NCBI GenBank assembly: GCA_037176725.1
Contig: JAZBRS010000044.1
Coordinates: 3,782,001 to 3,846,000, forward strand
Length of the DNA stretch: 64,000 bases
Direction: 5' to 3'
Source of the DNA: Posidonia oceanica
Taxonomy: Eukaryota > Streptophyta > Magnoliopsida > Alismatales > Posidoniaceae
Made by a program: the position numbers and the translations under genes. Shown piece by piece: positions 21,340 through 32,595 of this stretch. How positions within the stretch are numbered: position 1 is the stretch's first letter; each line of letters opens with the position of its first letter. The notes beneath the pieces were generated by a model. The model worked only from the letters and a program-made list of their open reading frames with translations, made no database searches and was not told the DNA's origin.

Positions 21340-22043
21340 TGTCAAATTGAACGGAATTATCAAACTTATTCTAAATTGAAACATGATACAAGTTTAAGGT
21401 ACCAGAGTGGCTGATCTTAAAGTTGAGAGTACTGAAGTTAAAAACAGGAATAGTTGTTGATATTATTAAGGAAATTACTTTTTTTAAATTTCTTTAATCA
21501 CTTGGCTAAGTGGTGAGCCTTGTTGTGGTTGTATAAGAAGTCAGGAGTTCCCACCAATTTAGTTATCTTCCAAAAAAAAGGGTAAAAAGGTGTCCTTCCT
21601 AGAAAGTAGAATTTAAAATTTTGAGTTATTTTTAGTTTCTTCGTAAGTTCATTTCCAAATAAGAAGCCATAGTCGTATGGCAATAGTTTCTTTTTATCAT
21701 TATGACACAACAATGATGTTTCCTGGAATTGTAAAATTTCTTACTACTATTTCTTAGTTCCAGTTAATTTCTAAACATTCATCTAACCATTAGGGACCTG
21801 TATTTGATCTCGATAGTAACAAAACTGGTTTTTTCCTGACTTCTTCTTATTCCATCAAACTAGATAGAATTGAGAAGATAGTAGCAAAGAAATTATATTA
21901 CATTTATCACAATCTTCACAATCATATTCAGTTTGTTGCGGTTATTGCAAACCTAATTGTATAGAATTTATAAGAACTTTTACAATCAACTTTATTTAGC
22001 TCATTGTGTTTTTTGCAAACCTATTTTCAAAAGCAAAAATAGG
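21340..22043. other. AT-rich spacer, no gene seen
   Basis: There is no recognisable coding sequence, RNA gene or repeat here. The LINE insertion target begins at 22044. Confidence 0.6.
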
Positions 22044-22401
22044 AAGTATACATGCTTACGACAAGCGATGAGAAGAGCTTCTAACCTTCTGCTTGGCAAT
22101 GCCCAACTGTTTTCAAAGGTGCTCTGTGCTCGCTTAGTGCTCTATGCTCGCTCTCATCGTCGGACTTTTGCTTTGAGGCCTTGGAGGGCAGATTTGCCTT
22201 TCTAGAGGGTAGAACCGCCGTTCGCTGTCACTCACTTTTCAATGCTCTTGTGGTTGGCTCTGGTTAAGGCCTTGTTCATTTGGTCGATTGGCCTTGTTGC
22301 CTTATTGTAGCACTTTTATGGGTAAGTTTCTCCTAGGAAGCCTTCAATGGCTTCGTTTTGTTAGGGCCAGACATGGACAAAGGAGGAGATTGTCCTCTTA
22401 G

Positions 22402-23785
22402 TTGCCGGTGACGTCGATGGATTTCTCCTTTTTTGCTAGCCTTTCCCCCCTCTTTTTTTTTCAGGATCCCCCTACTTCAAGTGAAGTCTCTGGCTCAGAT
22501 CTACTCTTCTCTAGCCATTTGGTGCTTGCTTCTCCTTTTGAGCACCCTTATAATAGCAGATTTGGCTTTGAGTTGCTAGGTGGGGTACATCCTCAGTCAG
22601 AAACTTCTTCGCCAAATCTGGGGGGAAATCCTTTCGATCTTTCACTGATAAGGAGTATGGGTAGATTGGAAATAACTAAGCCTATCGATTTGGCTCTTGC
22701 TAAACCCTATCTATTATGGGGGAAGTGGCTTACTACTAGTGGGACTTTGGATCTTCTTCCTTGTCTCTTGAGAAATTGGCATTGATTTGCCAGTAAGATT
22801 TTCTGCCTGTTTGTTCTTCGTCTCGTGTTTCTCAGTTGCCGGTTTAGCTGGTTGGGTCTTTGTCTTCTCCGGTGAGCCCTTCACCTTTCGGCTGCCGTAA
22901 CAGAGATCATGGGTCATTAATGTCTTGCCAGCTATCTGAGAAGTTAATTAAGATGGGGTTACCTAAGTCGGTGACACTAAATTCTAGCATTAACTCCAAC
23001 AATAATTTCCTTATAAAGGTTAATTATCATTCATTAACCCCTAATCACTCTTTACATTGTAAATTAGCGAATAAATTACCAATTCATCGGGATAATGCTC
23101 CTTCAACGGAGCGACTGAGTAATTCATTAGGGCGTGTATCTCAAGGAGATACAGAAGATTTGAATCCTAACTATAGTCAAATTTCTGACATTATGAATTC
23201 CCCACCCGTTATTAGTGACTATCTTAATTCTCTTAATTCGGGTTTATTAACAGAAAAGCGGGCTCAAAGGTGTCTATTGTTTCCTCAATTAATTCTTAGC
23301 CTAGTTGTGATCTTGCCATTGATTTGGGTCTGACACCTGTCAGACGGTGGATGACTTCCCCCGTCCTTCATCCTGAATTTTTGTCAGCATGCCGCCCAAA
23401 TGTAATGATCAAGCGCACTTCCAATGCCTGGGCATTTAATGCTAAGATTTGTTCTATTGCTTGCCCTGATTCTTTGTCAAATGACTTGAACTTTGTTCCA
23501 GAGAAAGATGCAATAGTAGCCATTAGCTCTCGTTTCCTCCCGTTAGCCTCTTCCTTGCCAAAGGCGAACGCTGTTAGGGCTCCCACCATCCCCTCTTCAT
23601 CTTTCGTCTCGGCACCCTTTGGGAACTTGTCTGCGTCCCTAGAGGGTGGCTGGAAGGTGGTGGCTAGAAAGTGTACTCTCTCTCCGTTACATCTATTCTA
23701 TGCTCGGGGAGGTAGGTGTTTTAAATGTGGCCTTCGGGGGCATTATAAACGTTATTGCAAATTCAATGGTTCTTGTTTTAAATGA
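22402..23785 (+). pseudogene. LINE ORF1, zinc-knuckle region
   Basis: This is the nucleic-acid-binding protein of the LINE, spread over three frames (22402-22785, 22860-23333, 23324-23785). The clearest motif is CFKCGLRGHYKRYC near 23730, a CX2CX4HX4C knuckle. A second knuckle follows (CFK, then RSPNHLVSIC), but its second Cys codon is TGA, which ends the frame at 23785. It would bind LINE RNA in the ribonucleoprotein. It is now broken. Confidence 0.7.
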
Positions 23786-23964
23786 CGTTCACCTAACCAC
23801 TTAGTCTCTATCTGTAGATTCTTTCATATTCCTGTGAGACGGGTTCCTATTGCTGGCAGAGTCCACTCCCACTCGTCGGCACTTATGGCTGGTCAAACTC
23901 CTCAATATCCTATTGTCATCCCATCTTTGGATGATACCCATGATTAGTAAGAGTTTCTCTTTAC

Positions 23965-24597
23965 TTGTGCTTTAGCGACCACCCAACTATCCAAAGAGGA
24001 CTTGCTGGCTTACCTTGTCCGTTTCTGGACCCATCCTTAGACTTGGATGTCTTTGATGTCTCCCTGGGTAGATTTATTATAAAATTTCCTTCTCAGGCTC
24101 TTAGGGAAGACGCACTTAACCGTTCTGGTATGGTTGTGTCCAACATTCTTGTATCTTTCTCTCCTTGGTCCGTCACCTCTTGCTCTATCTATACTCTTTG
24201 GGATGAGGGCTTTCGGATCCGCCTGGAAGGGATCCTACATCATCTATGGAGTGTCAAACTATTTCATCGAATGCTTGCTATGTTTGCTGAGTTATTGGAA
24301 GTTGACTTTGGCAATGATCAGGTCCAGTTTCAAGGGTTTGCCAAAGTCAAGATCCACGTACATCTAGGCAAAGATCTTCCTGACTTGTGTTATTTTTCTT
24401 TGCTTGAAATGTTTATCCTATCCATTTTAACAGAATCTGGGACATATGTTCCCCTTCTAGTTCTTCTTGGGGGCCTGGTCCTCTTTCTATGGGCTCTTAT
24501 TCATATAGGGACTTGCGGAATCCTTTTGGTAAGCAGTATAAAGGTTATAAAGGTAATAGGGGGGCCTTGGCAGTTGGGGTCAGAGTTTGGGGTATAA
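23965..24597 (+). pseudogene. LINE ORF1, DUF4283-like region
   Basis: The frame contains RFIIKFPSQALREDALNRSG, then IRLEGILHHLWSVKLFHRML and LLEVDFGNDQVQFQGFAKVK. These match the RRM-like DUF4283 part of plant LINE ORF1 proteins, where a hydrophobic strand is followed by a (L/V)WS/N helix. It lies downstream of the zinc knuckle, and the frame between them is interrupted. The following 24600-25440 is Ser/Thr/Pro-rich linker in mixed frames with no domain seen. Confidence 0.6.
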
Positions 24598-25474
24598 GTG
24601 GACTAGGTCTTCGGGGTCTGGTAGAGGGGGGCGAGCGGTTAGGGGGCATAATCCGACCCATTCTCAGAAAAGATCTATTCCTCCTTCAGTTGAACTTGGT
24701 TTATTGCCTCCACCATGGCTAGTGGCTCTTGGGGTCAATGCTTCTTCAGACCTATATCGTCCCTGGCCTAAGGCTTCTATTGTTGCTTGTCCTTCTCATT
24801 AGTGTAAGGGTGTGGCTCTTTCGGGCTCGATTATTACTCCGAACCCATCCATTGTGTCCAACCCTATTAGTGCTGTCTACACTAGCTCTGACTATGGTGA
24901 TGTCACAAGTACCCGCTCCTTCCTAGCAGAATTGCCACCTAGTGCTGCTCTAGAGACTAAATCCTCAGCTAAAGTTGTTGGAGCCCAGGAGATAAAAGTT
25001 AGGAAATCTAAAAAGTATCGAAGGTAAGCACTTCTTGTGGCTTTGGAGGAGCTAGAAAATGATGAATCTGAGGATGAGACTAGTACTTGTGCTCCTACTC
25101 CATCTCCACATACTGTAATTCCGACCCCTTCTACAGGTAATTTACATTCAGTACCTTCTAATTTGACTCTACATGATTTTAGAGTTCCTACCTCAACTAT
25201 TACTTCACCTTCGGCATCTCCCTTGAATTCTCCAGTACCTTGCATGCATCATCTGGCAAGGATAATTTTTCTAATGATATTCTATTTTGGGACTCTTATG
25301 ATGATTTTGCACGCTTCTGCTCTTAGATTGAAATTGATTTTAATGATCTCTATGAGGCTAGATGGTTTATGAATCATGTCAGGATGCAACAAGAATTGCC
25401 TGAAATTAATCTAGAACACAATAATGATTGTGTAGAGCAGTTCCATGCTCTACGTTTTTAAATCCCTTGTCCCC

Positions 25475-26155
25475 ATGATTATCCTTGCATGGAATATTAG
25501 GGGTTTAGGAAGTAGCAAGAAATGTAGGGAGCTTAGGAATATGGTGCGTAGATGCAAATGTGACCCTCTTATTGTCAGTGAAACAAAAACTGATTCATTC
25601 TCTCCTGCCCTTCTTAGATCAATTAGGGGTGGTGGGTTAAGTGGTTGGGATTTCCTTCCATCTCAAGGTAATGCTGGGGGCATAATGATGGATTGGGTTG
25701 TCTCTTTGGTGTCTCAAATCAACATGCACCTGGGAGCCTTTTCTCTTTCCATCCAATTTCAGAATCTTTTTAACTCATTCACTTGGTGGCTCACTGGAGT
25801 GTATGGACCGTGCACTCATCCTTTAAAATTACAGTTTTTAAATGAGCTCCAAAATTTACATAGTTTAGTAGGTGAAAATTGGGTTGTAGGAGGAGATTTC
25901 AAATTCATTAGATTCTCCTATGAGAAGTTTAACAGAACTACATCCTTCCCACTAATGGCCAACTTCAACAAGTTTATTGCTGATTCCAGTCTTATAGAAT
26001 TTTCCCCTTCTAATTGCTCCTTAACCTGGTCAAATTTTCAGGAGGAGACTATCATAGTCAAACTTGATCGTTTCCTGGTCTCTCCTAGCTGGAAATCACA
26101 TTTCCCTAGATCTAATTGCACTGGAAAGGCTAGACTGATTTCTGATCATATTTGA
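25475..26155 (+). pseudogene. LINE APE-type endonuclease domain
   Basis: The domain starts MIILAWNIRGLGSSKKCREL, with the conserved Asn of WNIRGL and the Glu of SETKT. GVYGP, GGDFKFIR, LTWSN, KLDRFLVS and SDH follow in the right order. The usual GDFN is GDFK here, losing the Asn that orients the phosphate, and the frame stops right after SDHI. It nicks target DNA in active elements; this copy is unlikely to be active. Confidence 0.85.
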
Positions 26156-26399
26156 ATATGTCTAGACACTAAGCCTCCACGATGGGGATCCTTTCCTTTC
26201 AAGTTTTATAGGACTTGGCTGCTTTTTGATGGTTGTGAGAGTTTGGTTTAGGATACTTGGGTAGATTTCTTATCAAGTGCTGACCCAATTAAAGAACTTT
26301 CTTTCAAACTGAAAGCGGTTAAGGAGGCTATTAAGAAATGGCTTCCTTCTCATCAAAATGACTATAATGCTAGATTAAAGGAAATTGAAGATGATATAT

Positions 26400-27964
26400 T
26401 CACTGATTGGATGTCTTAGCAGAATCTTCACCTCTGTCTATGGATGATTGGTTGCATAAGCAATCTTTGAGAAGAGAACATTTGAACATTCTTCTTGGTT
26501 AAGAAATTTATTAGAAGCAACGTTCTTGGATTCAATGGTTAAAGGAAGGAGATTTAAACACCTCCTTTTTTCATAAGACAGTGAATTGTAGAAGGAAGAA
26601 AAATTCTATCTCCTCTCTGATCATCAATAATAATTGGTCAGAATCCCCTTCACTAATTTGTAATGCTATCACCAATTACTTCTATTCTTTTTTAATAAGC
26701 CACAATATAGATATATGCCTTTAAATTGGGATCTCCTGTTGCCTTATAAGGTACCTCAGCCTCAATCACTTGAAACCCAGTTCTCAGAAGAAGAAATTAG
26801 ACAAAGTGAGTTCTCTTTACCAGGAGAGAAATCCCCTGGGCCTGATGGATTTCCACTTTGTTTCTACCACCACTTTTGGAATGTAATTAAGGAGGATCTG
26901 GTAGAATTGTTTCAGTATTTCCATCAGTCAGAAAGTATTGACACTTTGAGTAGTATTAATCAAACCTTTATTAAACAGCAGTTATAAAATTATTTCTAAG
27001 TATCTTGCTGCAAGATTGAGCCCTATCCTTAACTCTTTGATGGATGATTCCCTTTATGCCTTTCTCCTAGGGCGTAGTATCAGTGATTGTTTTCTTGTGG
27101 CTCAAGAAACACTTCACTTGCTTCACTCTTCAAATAGACCAGGTATAATGCTTAAATTAGACTATGAAAAAGCCTTTGATAATGTTAATTGGGAATTTTT
27201 TTATAGACTCCCTTAAAGGTTTTGGTTTTGGTTTTGGTGAAAAATGGGTAGCTTGGATCAAAATGTGTATCTATTTAGCCAAATTCTCCATCCTGGTCAA
27301 TGGATCCCCTAAAGGCTTTTTTGGAGCCTCAAATGGACTAAGGCAGGGTGATCCTCTATCTCCTCTATTGTTTATCATTGTTACCCATGTTCTTAATAGG
27401 ATGCTAAACTTAGGAAGGCAAAATAATCTTATTGAAGGCATTAAATTCCCTCATAATGGTCCTGAGATAATGAATATCCAATATGCTAATGATACTCTCA
27501 TTTTTTTGGAGCCTTCAGATCATTGCATTGTTAATCTAAAGAGAATTTTATGTTGTTTTCAAGCTTGTGCTGGGCTTAAGATTAATTTTCATAAATCCTC
27601 TCTTACTGGGATTGGTTTTCCTAATGCCTTAACTAACAGATATAGTAATATCCTTGGCTATATCCATTCTTCCCTTCCATTGACATACTTAGGGCTTCCT
27701 CTACATTATAGAAAGACAACTTACAATGATTGGACTGTAGTTATTGATAAAATCACGGGTAAGCTTCAATCTTGGAAATCCAAGTATTTATCTCTTGGAG
27801 GTAGACTTACTCTACTCAATTCAATCCTTTCTGCAGTACCTACCTATTATCTTTCTGTGCTACATCTACCTATTAAGGTGGAAAAAGAAATAGACAAAAT
27901 TTGTAGAAGGTTTCTTTGGACTTCTAACCCTTATAGTACCTCAGGCATTCCTCTAATGAAATGA
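26400..27964 (+). pseudogene. LINE reverse transcriptase
   Basis: Conserved blocks are SPGPDGFPLCFYHHFW, KLDYEKAFDNVNWEFF, GLRQGDPLSPLLFIIV, IQYANDTLIF and LTYLGLPLHYRKTT. The catalytic (Y/F)ADD box reads YAND, with one metal-binding Asp replaced by Asn. A deletion joins INQTFI to SYKIISKYLAARLS, removing the usual PKK..DYRPISL block. Frameshifts near 26987, 27216 and 27964 break it further. Confidence 0.9.
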
Positions 27965-27996
27965 CAAAATATTTGTAGACATAAAAATCAAGATGG

Positions 27997-28785
27997 GTGT
28001 ATCTTGTCAAGGGTCAGGTGTATTTTGAAAATCATATGTTTAACTCTACCCCGATTCCATGTTCTGGTGCTGCCAGGTTATATGAGCTTTTTAACTCAAC
28101 CCAATTAAGTGATAGTGATGATGTTGCTTTGTGGTATCTTACTAGTTGTATTGTATTTTCAGTTAAAAGCTGTTACAATACCCTGAATGATGGAGGATAC
28201 AGATCTTTGTATAAAACATCTATCTGGGGAACTACAGCACCTCTGAAAGTCAAGATTTGGCTTGCTTGTCATGATAATATCCTTTCTAAGGCCAATTTGC
28301 AAAAAAGAGGGTGGACTGGTTCTTTGCATTTTGACATTTGTAGTTATCTTGTGGAATCTACTCAACACATTTTTTTGCACTACAATGCTTCCAGAGTTAT
28401 TTGGGATTTCTTTACATCTGGTGCAAATGATCTTTTAAACTATACCAAGATTTCTGAGATTTTTTCCTTCCATCATGCGCTTAATTTCAGCTTTTCTTAT
28501 CAGGGATGGAATTCCTTAGTTTTGGCCATTTTCTGGACTTTGTGGCTTAATAGAAACGCTGTTATATTTTGGAATTCAGGTAGAAATATTAACTCAATAT
28601 TTCATCACATTTTGCTTCTGGTTTCGTCTTGGACAGATATCTTGGCAACTGGACAGGACAATCTATCTCATACTCTACGCCAAGCCAAACAAGATTGGGA
28701 ACAAGCACATCCTACTCCGGACATCCTTCATGTGGCTCTAGTTACTTCTGCAGCTATTTTTGGATCCGTTGACCCAGCTGCCTGA
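27997..28785 (+). pseudogene. LINE C-terminal zf-RVT-like region
   Basis: The frame has SVKSCYNTLNDGG, WGTTAPLKVKIWLACHDNIL, LQKRGWTG and a degenerate Cys/His cluster (CSYLVESTQHIFLHYNASRVIW), the pattern of the zf-RVT domain after plant LINE RT. Compared with the LINE fragment at 36290-37846, about 400 bp after the HKNQDG position is missing here. It ends before the 3' untranslated region (28786-28990). Confidence 0.8.
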
Positions 28786-29020
28786 TTATGTTATTGCTTG
28801 GTTTCTTTGTAATGTTTTAAACTCAATTTTGTACCTTGTAACTTGGCTTTTTTCGTCCTGTCCATGTTGTTTAACTCTAATTTTGGTTTCCTCTCAAACT
28901 TGGAGGAAAGATATTGAACAATCTTTTGTATACTTGGTGGTGGAACTCATAGTCAAGTATTTTTTGCATTAATATATATATTACCATTTACAAAAACAAA
29001 AAAAAAGTATACATGCTTAC

Positions 29021-29988
29021 AAGCTTTTTCCTTTAAAAGCTAATGTTTGAATGTCAGAATTTATTCTATTTTGCAAGAGAGATTTCTGTAGTTGCACACT
29101 GAACATTTGAATGTCAGTATTTGTTTTATGTTTGTATATATTCTTTTTGCAATACAGTATCTCATTTTCCTATATGGTATATGTACATGGATTGACAACC
29201 TCAGATGAGGCTAGCTGCATTTGAGGGGCAAAACATTTCAAAATATCATTTTTATCAGAAGATTAATTAATCATTTAATTTTAAAATTTAAAATATTAGA
29301 TATGATCTATTGTAATAGATATTTATGGAAAAAGAAACTGATTTTGAAATTTCTAGATAGCTTAAAATCCCAAATGGTCCAACATGTGTTGTCTTTTAAA
29401 CCACAGACAATTATAACATCTTCCTAATTACTTCCAAGTAACTTGAATTTTTGTACATAGTAATTCAACATGCAAACAATGATTCAAATATTGGATTTTT
29501 ATTTCAAAGCTTTTAACTTAAGAATCCAATATGTGTTTTCTAGTTCATAGAAGACATTGGATTTGTAGATAAGTGGATGCATATGGTAGAAGTTTTGTAG
29601 ATATATTTGCTTTATTGTAGTTAAGATGTTTAATAACTCACACATTTATATGCAATTTTTCTTTATATTTTAATAATGGAGATAAAAATAAAATTGAACC
29701 AAATCAAATTGACCTTAGTTCAGTTCAATTGTTTATTCGATAAAATAATGTTGTCAAGTGGCATCACCAAATTGAATCACTGGTTGTACCAAAACTAAAG
29801 CTTTACCGATTTGATTTCAAAAACATTGATTTGAATGACATATATCAAAATCTATAATTGTATTTTTATTTTATAGTTTCTATCAATGTTTTTTGAGTTG
29901 TTGTCATTCTACCTTGAATGACGCCGTCAACTACACCTTGTATATGCATATAAAGTAAATTACATGATAAAAGATATGCATGTCGTTT
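29021..29988. other. AT-rich spacer, no gene seen
   Basis: There is no recognisable coding sequence or structured repeat between the LINE 3' flank and the SINE-like element. Confidence 0.6.
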
Positions 29989-30212
29989 TTTTTTTAACCA
30001 AAAACCGCTCTCTCACCAAAGCGGACAACCAGACAGTAGCGAAAGGTAAATCTAAGATTGAAGACAGTAGTCTGCACCCATCAGCAACTATAAAAGTTTA
30101 GGCAAAGTTTATGCAGGAATAATTCCAAAATTCGATTCTAATAAGAGTCCAACTTGAAACCCCAAAGTCATGAAAGACCCCAGGTAGACAACTACGCTAC
30201 CGCAACTGGTTA
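29989..30212 (-). mobile_element. tRNA-derived SINE-like element
   Basis: On the minus strand the head reads GGTAGCGTAGTTGTC, close to a Pol III A box (TRGCNNAGYNGG), followed about 40 bp later by GGTTTCAAGTTGGACTC, a degenerate B box. The unit is about 220 bp and ends in a run of A (plus-strand T run at 29986-29994). No clear target-site duplication was found, so boundaries are approximate. DNA from 30213 to 30865 is AT-rich with no gene seen. Confidence 0.5.
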
Positions 30213-31077
30213 TGTTGTCCATTTGCACACGTTTTCAACTTCTTTAATCGAAACAAAAGTGAGAGTCAACAGCGCATGCCCACGTACATTTTAAATGTCT
30301 TCTTAAGCCTCCACCATTAATAAAATCTATTAATAATGTATACAAAGATTACAAGCAGAAAATCTTTAGGCAAGGGTTGGAATCATCAGCAAAGATTGCA
30401 TTTTAATATTAAAAAAAAATGTATACATTTTGCATTCAACACTCTATTAAATATACTAATAATATAAAGAGACAATTTATAACACATTCAATATGTGGCT
30501 AATTTTTTAAAATAATATTTTTTTTAATAAATATTTATAAAAGTAGACATTCTCTAAAACTATTTTCAAATAAATCGTTTGAACCAAACTAAATAAAGAA
30601 CTTCTACACCATTCATCTGACAATATTTCCGGTCAACTTTGCAAGCCAATGGCAACACTCAACAAAAGGAAGGAGGAGGGAAATAGAGAAAGGAAGAATG
30701 GAAACAACCAATAAACTGACATGTTTTGACGTCATTCAACTCTTGTAAATGTAAAGTTAAGACCAAGGGAGCATTCCAAAGAAAACTTAAGGAAATAAGA
30801 TCAACTACTTAAAAATGAAAAATATGGATGAAACCAACCAATTTATCAAATTTCACACGAGTCTAGAGTCTTGATACAAAACCTTTCTTTCCCTGAGCTC
30901 CACATGATATTAGACTTGGAGATCTCAATCCATCGTCCAGCTAATATCACTCCATAACCATCTTCTTCTCCTTAATCCCTCTCTAAGTACAAGTGGCCCA
31001 TTCACCAAAAAGAAAAAAGGTCACTTTAATCATTACATTTTTTTACAAAAAGTAAAAAAAGAGAAGAAAATATACAT

Positions 31078-31860
31078 CTAGAAGAAGGGACGTAAGCTCC
31101 TTCCCGCCGGAAAAATTCCCACCAAATCCATCCGGTACGGCAGAAACGACGCTCTCCAGCGATCTCCGTCCTTTCTATAATACTCCATACCCCTAACACC
31201 ACCACCTTTCCCCTTCTTCTCCTCCACCACCACCGCCTTCGCCGCCATCGTCTTCGTCGCCGGTGCAAGGATCGTCGGCAGGAACAAGAACTTCTCCTTC
31301 CGATCGCTCCGGCTCCGTCCGACCACCAGGTCCCGGAAGCTCCACCTCCTCCAGAAGCAGCTCCCCATCGACTTACACTTCTTGATCACCTTCGCCGAGT
31401 TCACCTTCGCCGACCCATTCCCACCTGGTGGTCTCCTCACGCAGTACGTGTCCGGTAGAACCCCGTCGAGATCGTCGGCCTCCTCCGAGTCCGAGTCCGA
31501 GTCCGAGTCCGTGACCGTGTCCGTGTCCGAGTCCGAGTCCGAGTCCGAGTCCGAGTCCGTGACCGTGTCCGTGTCCTTGTCGTCGGACTCGTCCACCAAA
31601 TTCATGATCTTCTTCTCCTCCCCGAAGACAGGGTAGGAAGGGTGGTGGGTGGAAGGGTTTCTGGAGACGAAGGGAGAGAACTCGAAATCGAAGTTGGGTA
31701 ATTGGTCGTCTCTGTCGGAATCAGCAGATGATGAGAAGGATGATGGTGGCTTCTGAGCTGTGGTGGAGAAGTTCCGGAAGCTTGGGCAGGCCATGGTCTC
31801 CTCCTCCAGCCGACCTTCCTCTTCTTCTACTTCTTGGGTTATTGCCTTCTCTTCCAACAT
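31078..31860 (-). CDS. DUF1645 family protein, gene 2
   Basis: This intronless frame of 260 codons starts MLEEKAITQEVEEEEGRLEE. A second Met (MACPSF, 31794) has a stronger ACCATGG context and may be the true start; the upstream acidic 22 residues are conserved in gene 3, so I kept the longer form. Family marks are NFDFEFSPF, YPVFGEEK, LPDTYCVRRPPGG, IKKCKSMGSCFWRRW, FRDLVVGRSRSD, KFLFLP, and the FLPYRMDLVGIFPAG end. Residues about 95-130 are an Asp-Ser/Asp-Thr run from a GAGTCC-type hexanucleotide expansion, much longer than in gene 3. Its biochemical function is unknown; a small nuclear or cytosolic plant protein is likely. A TATA box is at 31940-31947. Confidence 0.85.
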   Translation of the reverse strand: MLEEKAITQEVEEEEGRLEEETMACPSFRNFSTTAQKPPSSFSSSADSDRDDQLPNFDFEFSPFVSRNPSTHHPSYPVFGEEKKIMNLVDESDDKDTDTVTDSDSDSDSDSDTDTVTDSDSDSDSEEADDLDGVLPDTYCVRRPPGGNGSAKVNSAKVIKKCKSMGSCFWRRWSFRDLVVGRSRSDRKEKFLFLPTILAPATKTMAAKAVVVEEKKGKGGGVRGMEYYRKDGDRWRASFLPYRMDLVGIFPAGRSLRPFF

Positions 31861-31939
31861 CTTCTTCTTCTTCTTATTCTTCTTCTTCTTCTGGTTTTGT
31901 GGTATCTATACCGGATATGAAACGGAGGAGAATTGCTTG

Positions 31940-31947
31940 GATTTATA
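31940..31947 (-). promoter_or_regulatory. TATA box of DUF1645 gene 2
   Basis: TATAAATC lies on the minus strand about 80 bp upstream of the first ATG. The same motif is at the matching place in gene 3. The spacer to the ATG includes a GAA-type microsatellite in gene 2 that gene 3 mostly lacks. Confidence 0.6.
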
Positions 31948-32595
31948 GTTGGAGGTTTGGGTGAGCGTTGTGGGCCCCACACGAGCTTAAGTTGGTGGGA
32001 CCAAGATGGGTATTGAGTTCATGGGTCGTGGACGCGGTGGTGGTGGTGTTTCTAGAAGGATGCTGGTTGTGAATTTAGTTATAGAATAATAATGTTTTGG
32101 GAAATAGTCAAGAAATTGTTAGTGAGAAGATAATACATGGATGTTGTTACGGGTGTAAATGGAACGAATACCAAGGAAATCTATCAATATTTGAATTCTA
32201 ATAGGGTCAACTAGTGTCGATTTAGTGGTCTATATACTAAACAGGGACTAGTGGTAAACATGTTCAAGTTCTATGTGTTTTTCGAGCAACATCATTGGTG
32301 GTAAATCTTTTTTTTTTTTAAAGTTCTACATCTATTGAGATTAGACTCTGTAATTTTCTAATTAGAGTAATAGTCACGTACCGAAAAACTATGTTTCGTT
32401 TGATCGTTGGTATGTAGTAAATCTCACCTAAGTTTGGCTATTATTTTCTTACATATTAATTGACATTTTTATTTTTTATTCTTTACTTTCACATGGGTTT
32501 ATCTTGAGTTTATAAGTCCAACAATGGTGTACCATGTGTACGACAACATGCTTAAGAACCATATGCAATTCTAACTTTAAATCTGTGTTTTCCTA

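Larger units (their letters stand above)
22060..29004 (+). mobile_element. LINE (L1-type) retrotransposon, full structure but inactivated
   Basis: A perfect 16-bp target-site duplication AAGTATACATGCTTAC flanks it at 22044-22059 and 29005-29020. A short A-rich tail (28990-29004) ends the element. In order it has an ORF1 region with zinc knuckles (22402-24600), an APE-type endonuclease (25475-26155), reverse transcriptase (26400-27964) and a zf-RVT-like C-terminus (28000-28785). Every reading frame carries stops, shifts or deletions. The long target-site duplication and A-rich tail are the signature of target-primed reverse transcription. Confidence 0.92.
30868..32143. repeat. DUF1645 gene 2 duplication block (partner 42989-44183)
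   Basis: Gene 2 and its flanks (ACAAAACCTTTCTT downstream through AGTGAGAAGATAATACATGG upstream) align with gene 3 and its flanks in direct orientation. The copy includes promoter and 3' region, so it was a DNA-level duplication, not a retrocopy. Bases 32144-32595 after it show no gene. Confidence 0.9.

Noticed and set aside
31382..31636. Ser/Glu-repeat plus-strand frame opposite DUF1645 gene 2
   Set aside because: It is the antisense shadow of the Asp-Ser microsatellite in gene 2. The DUF1645 motifs fix the real strand.
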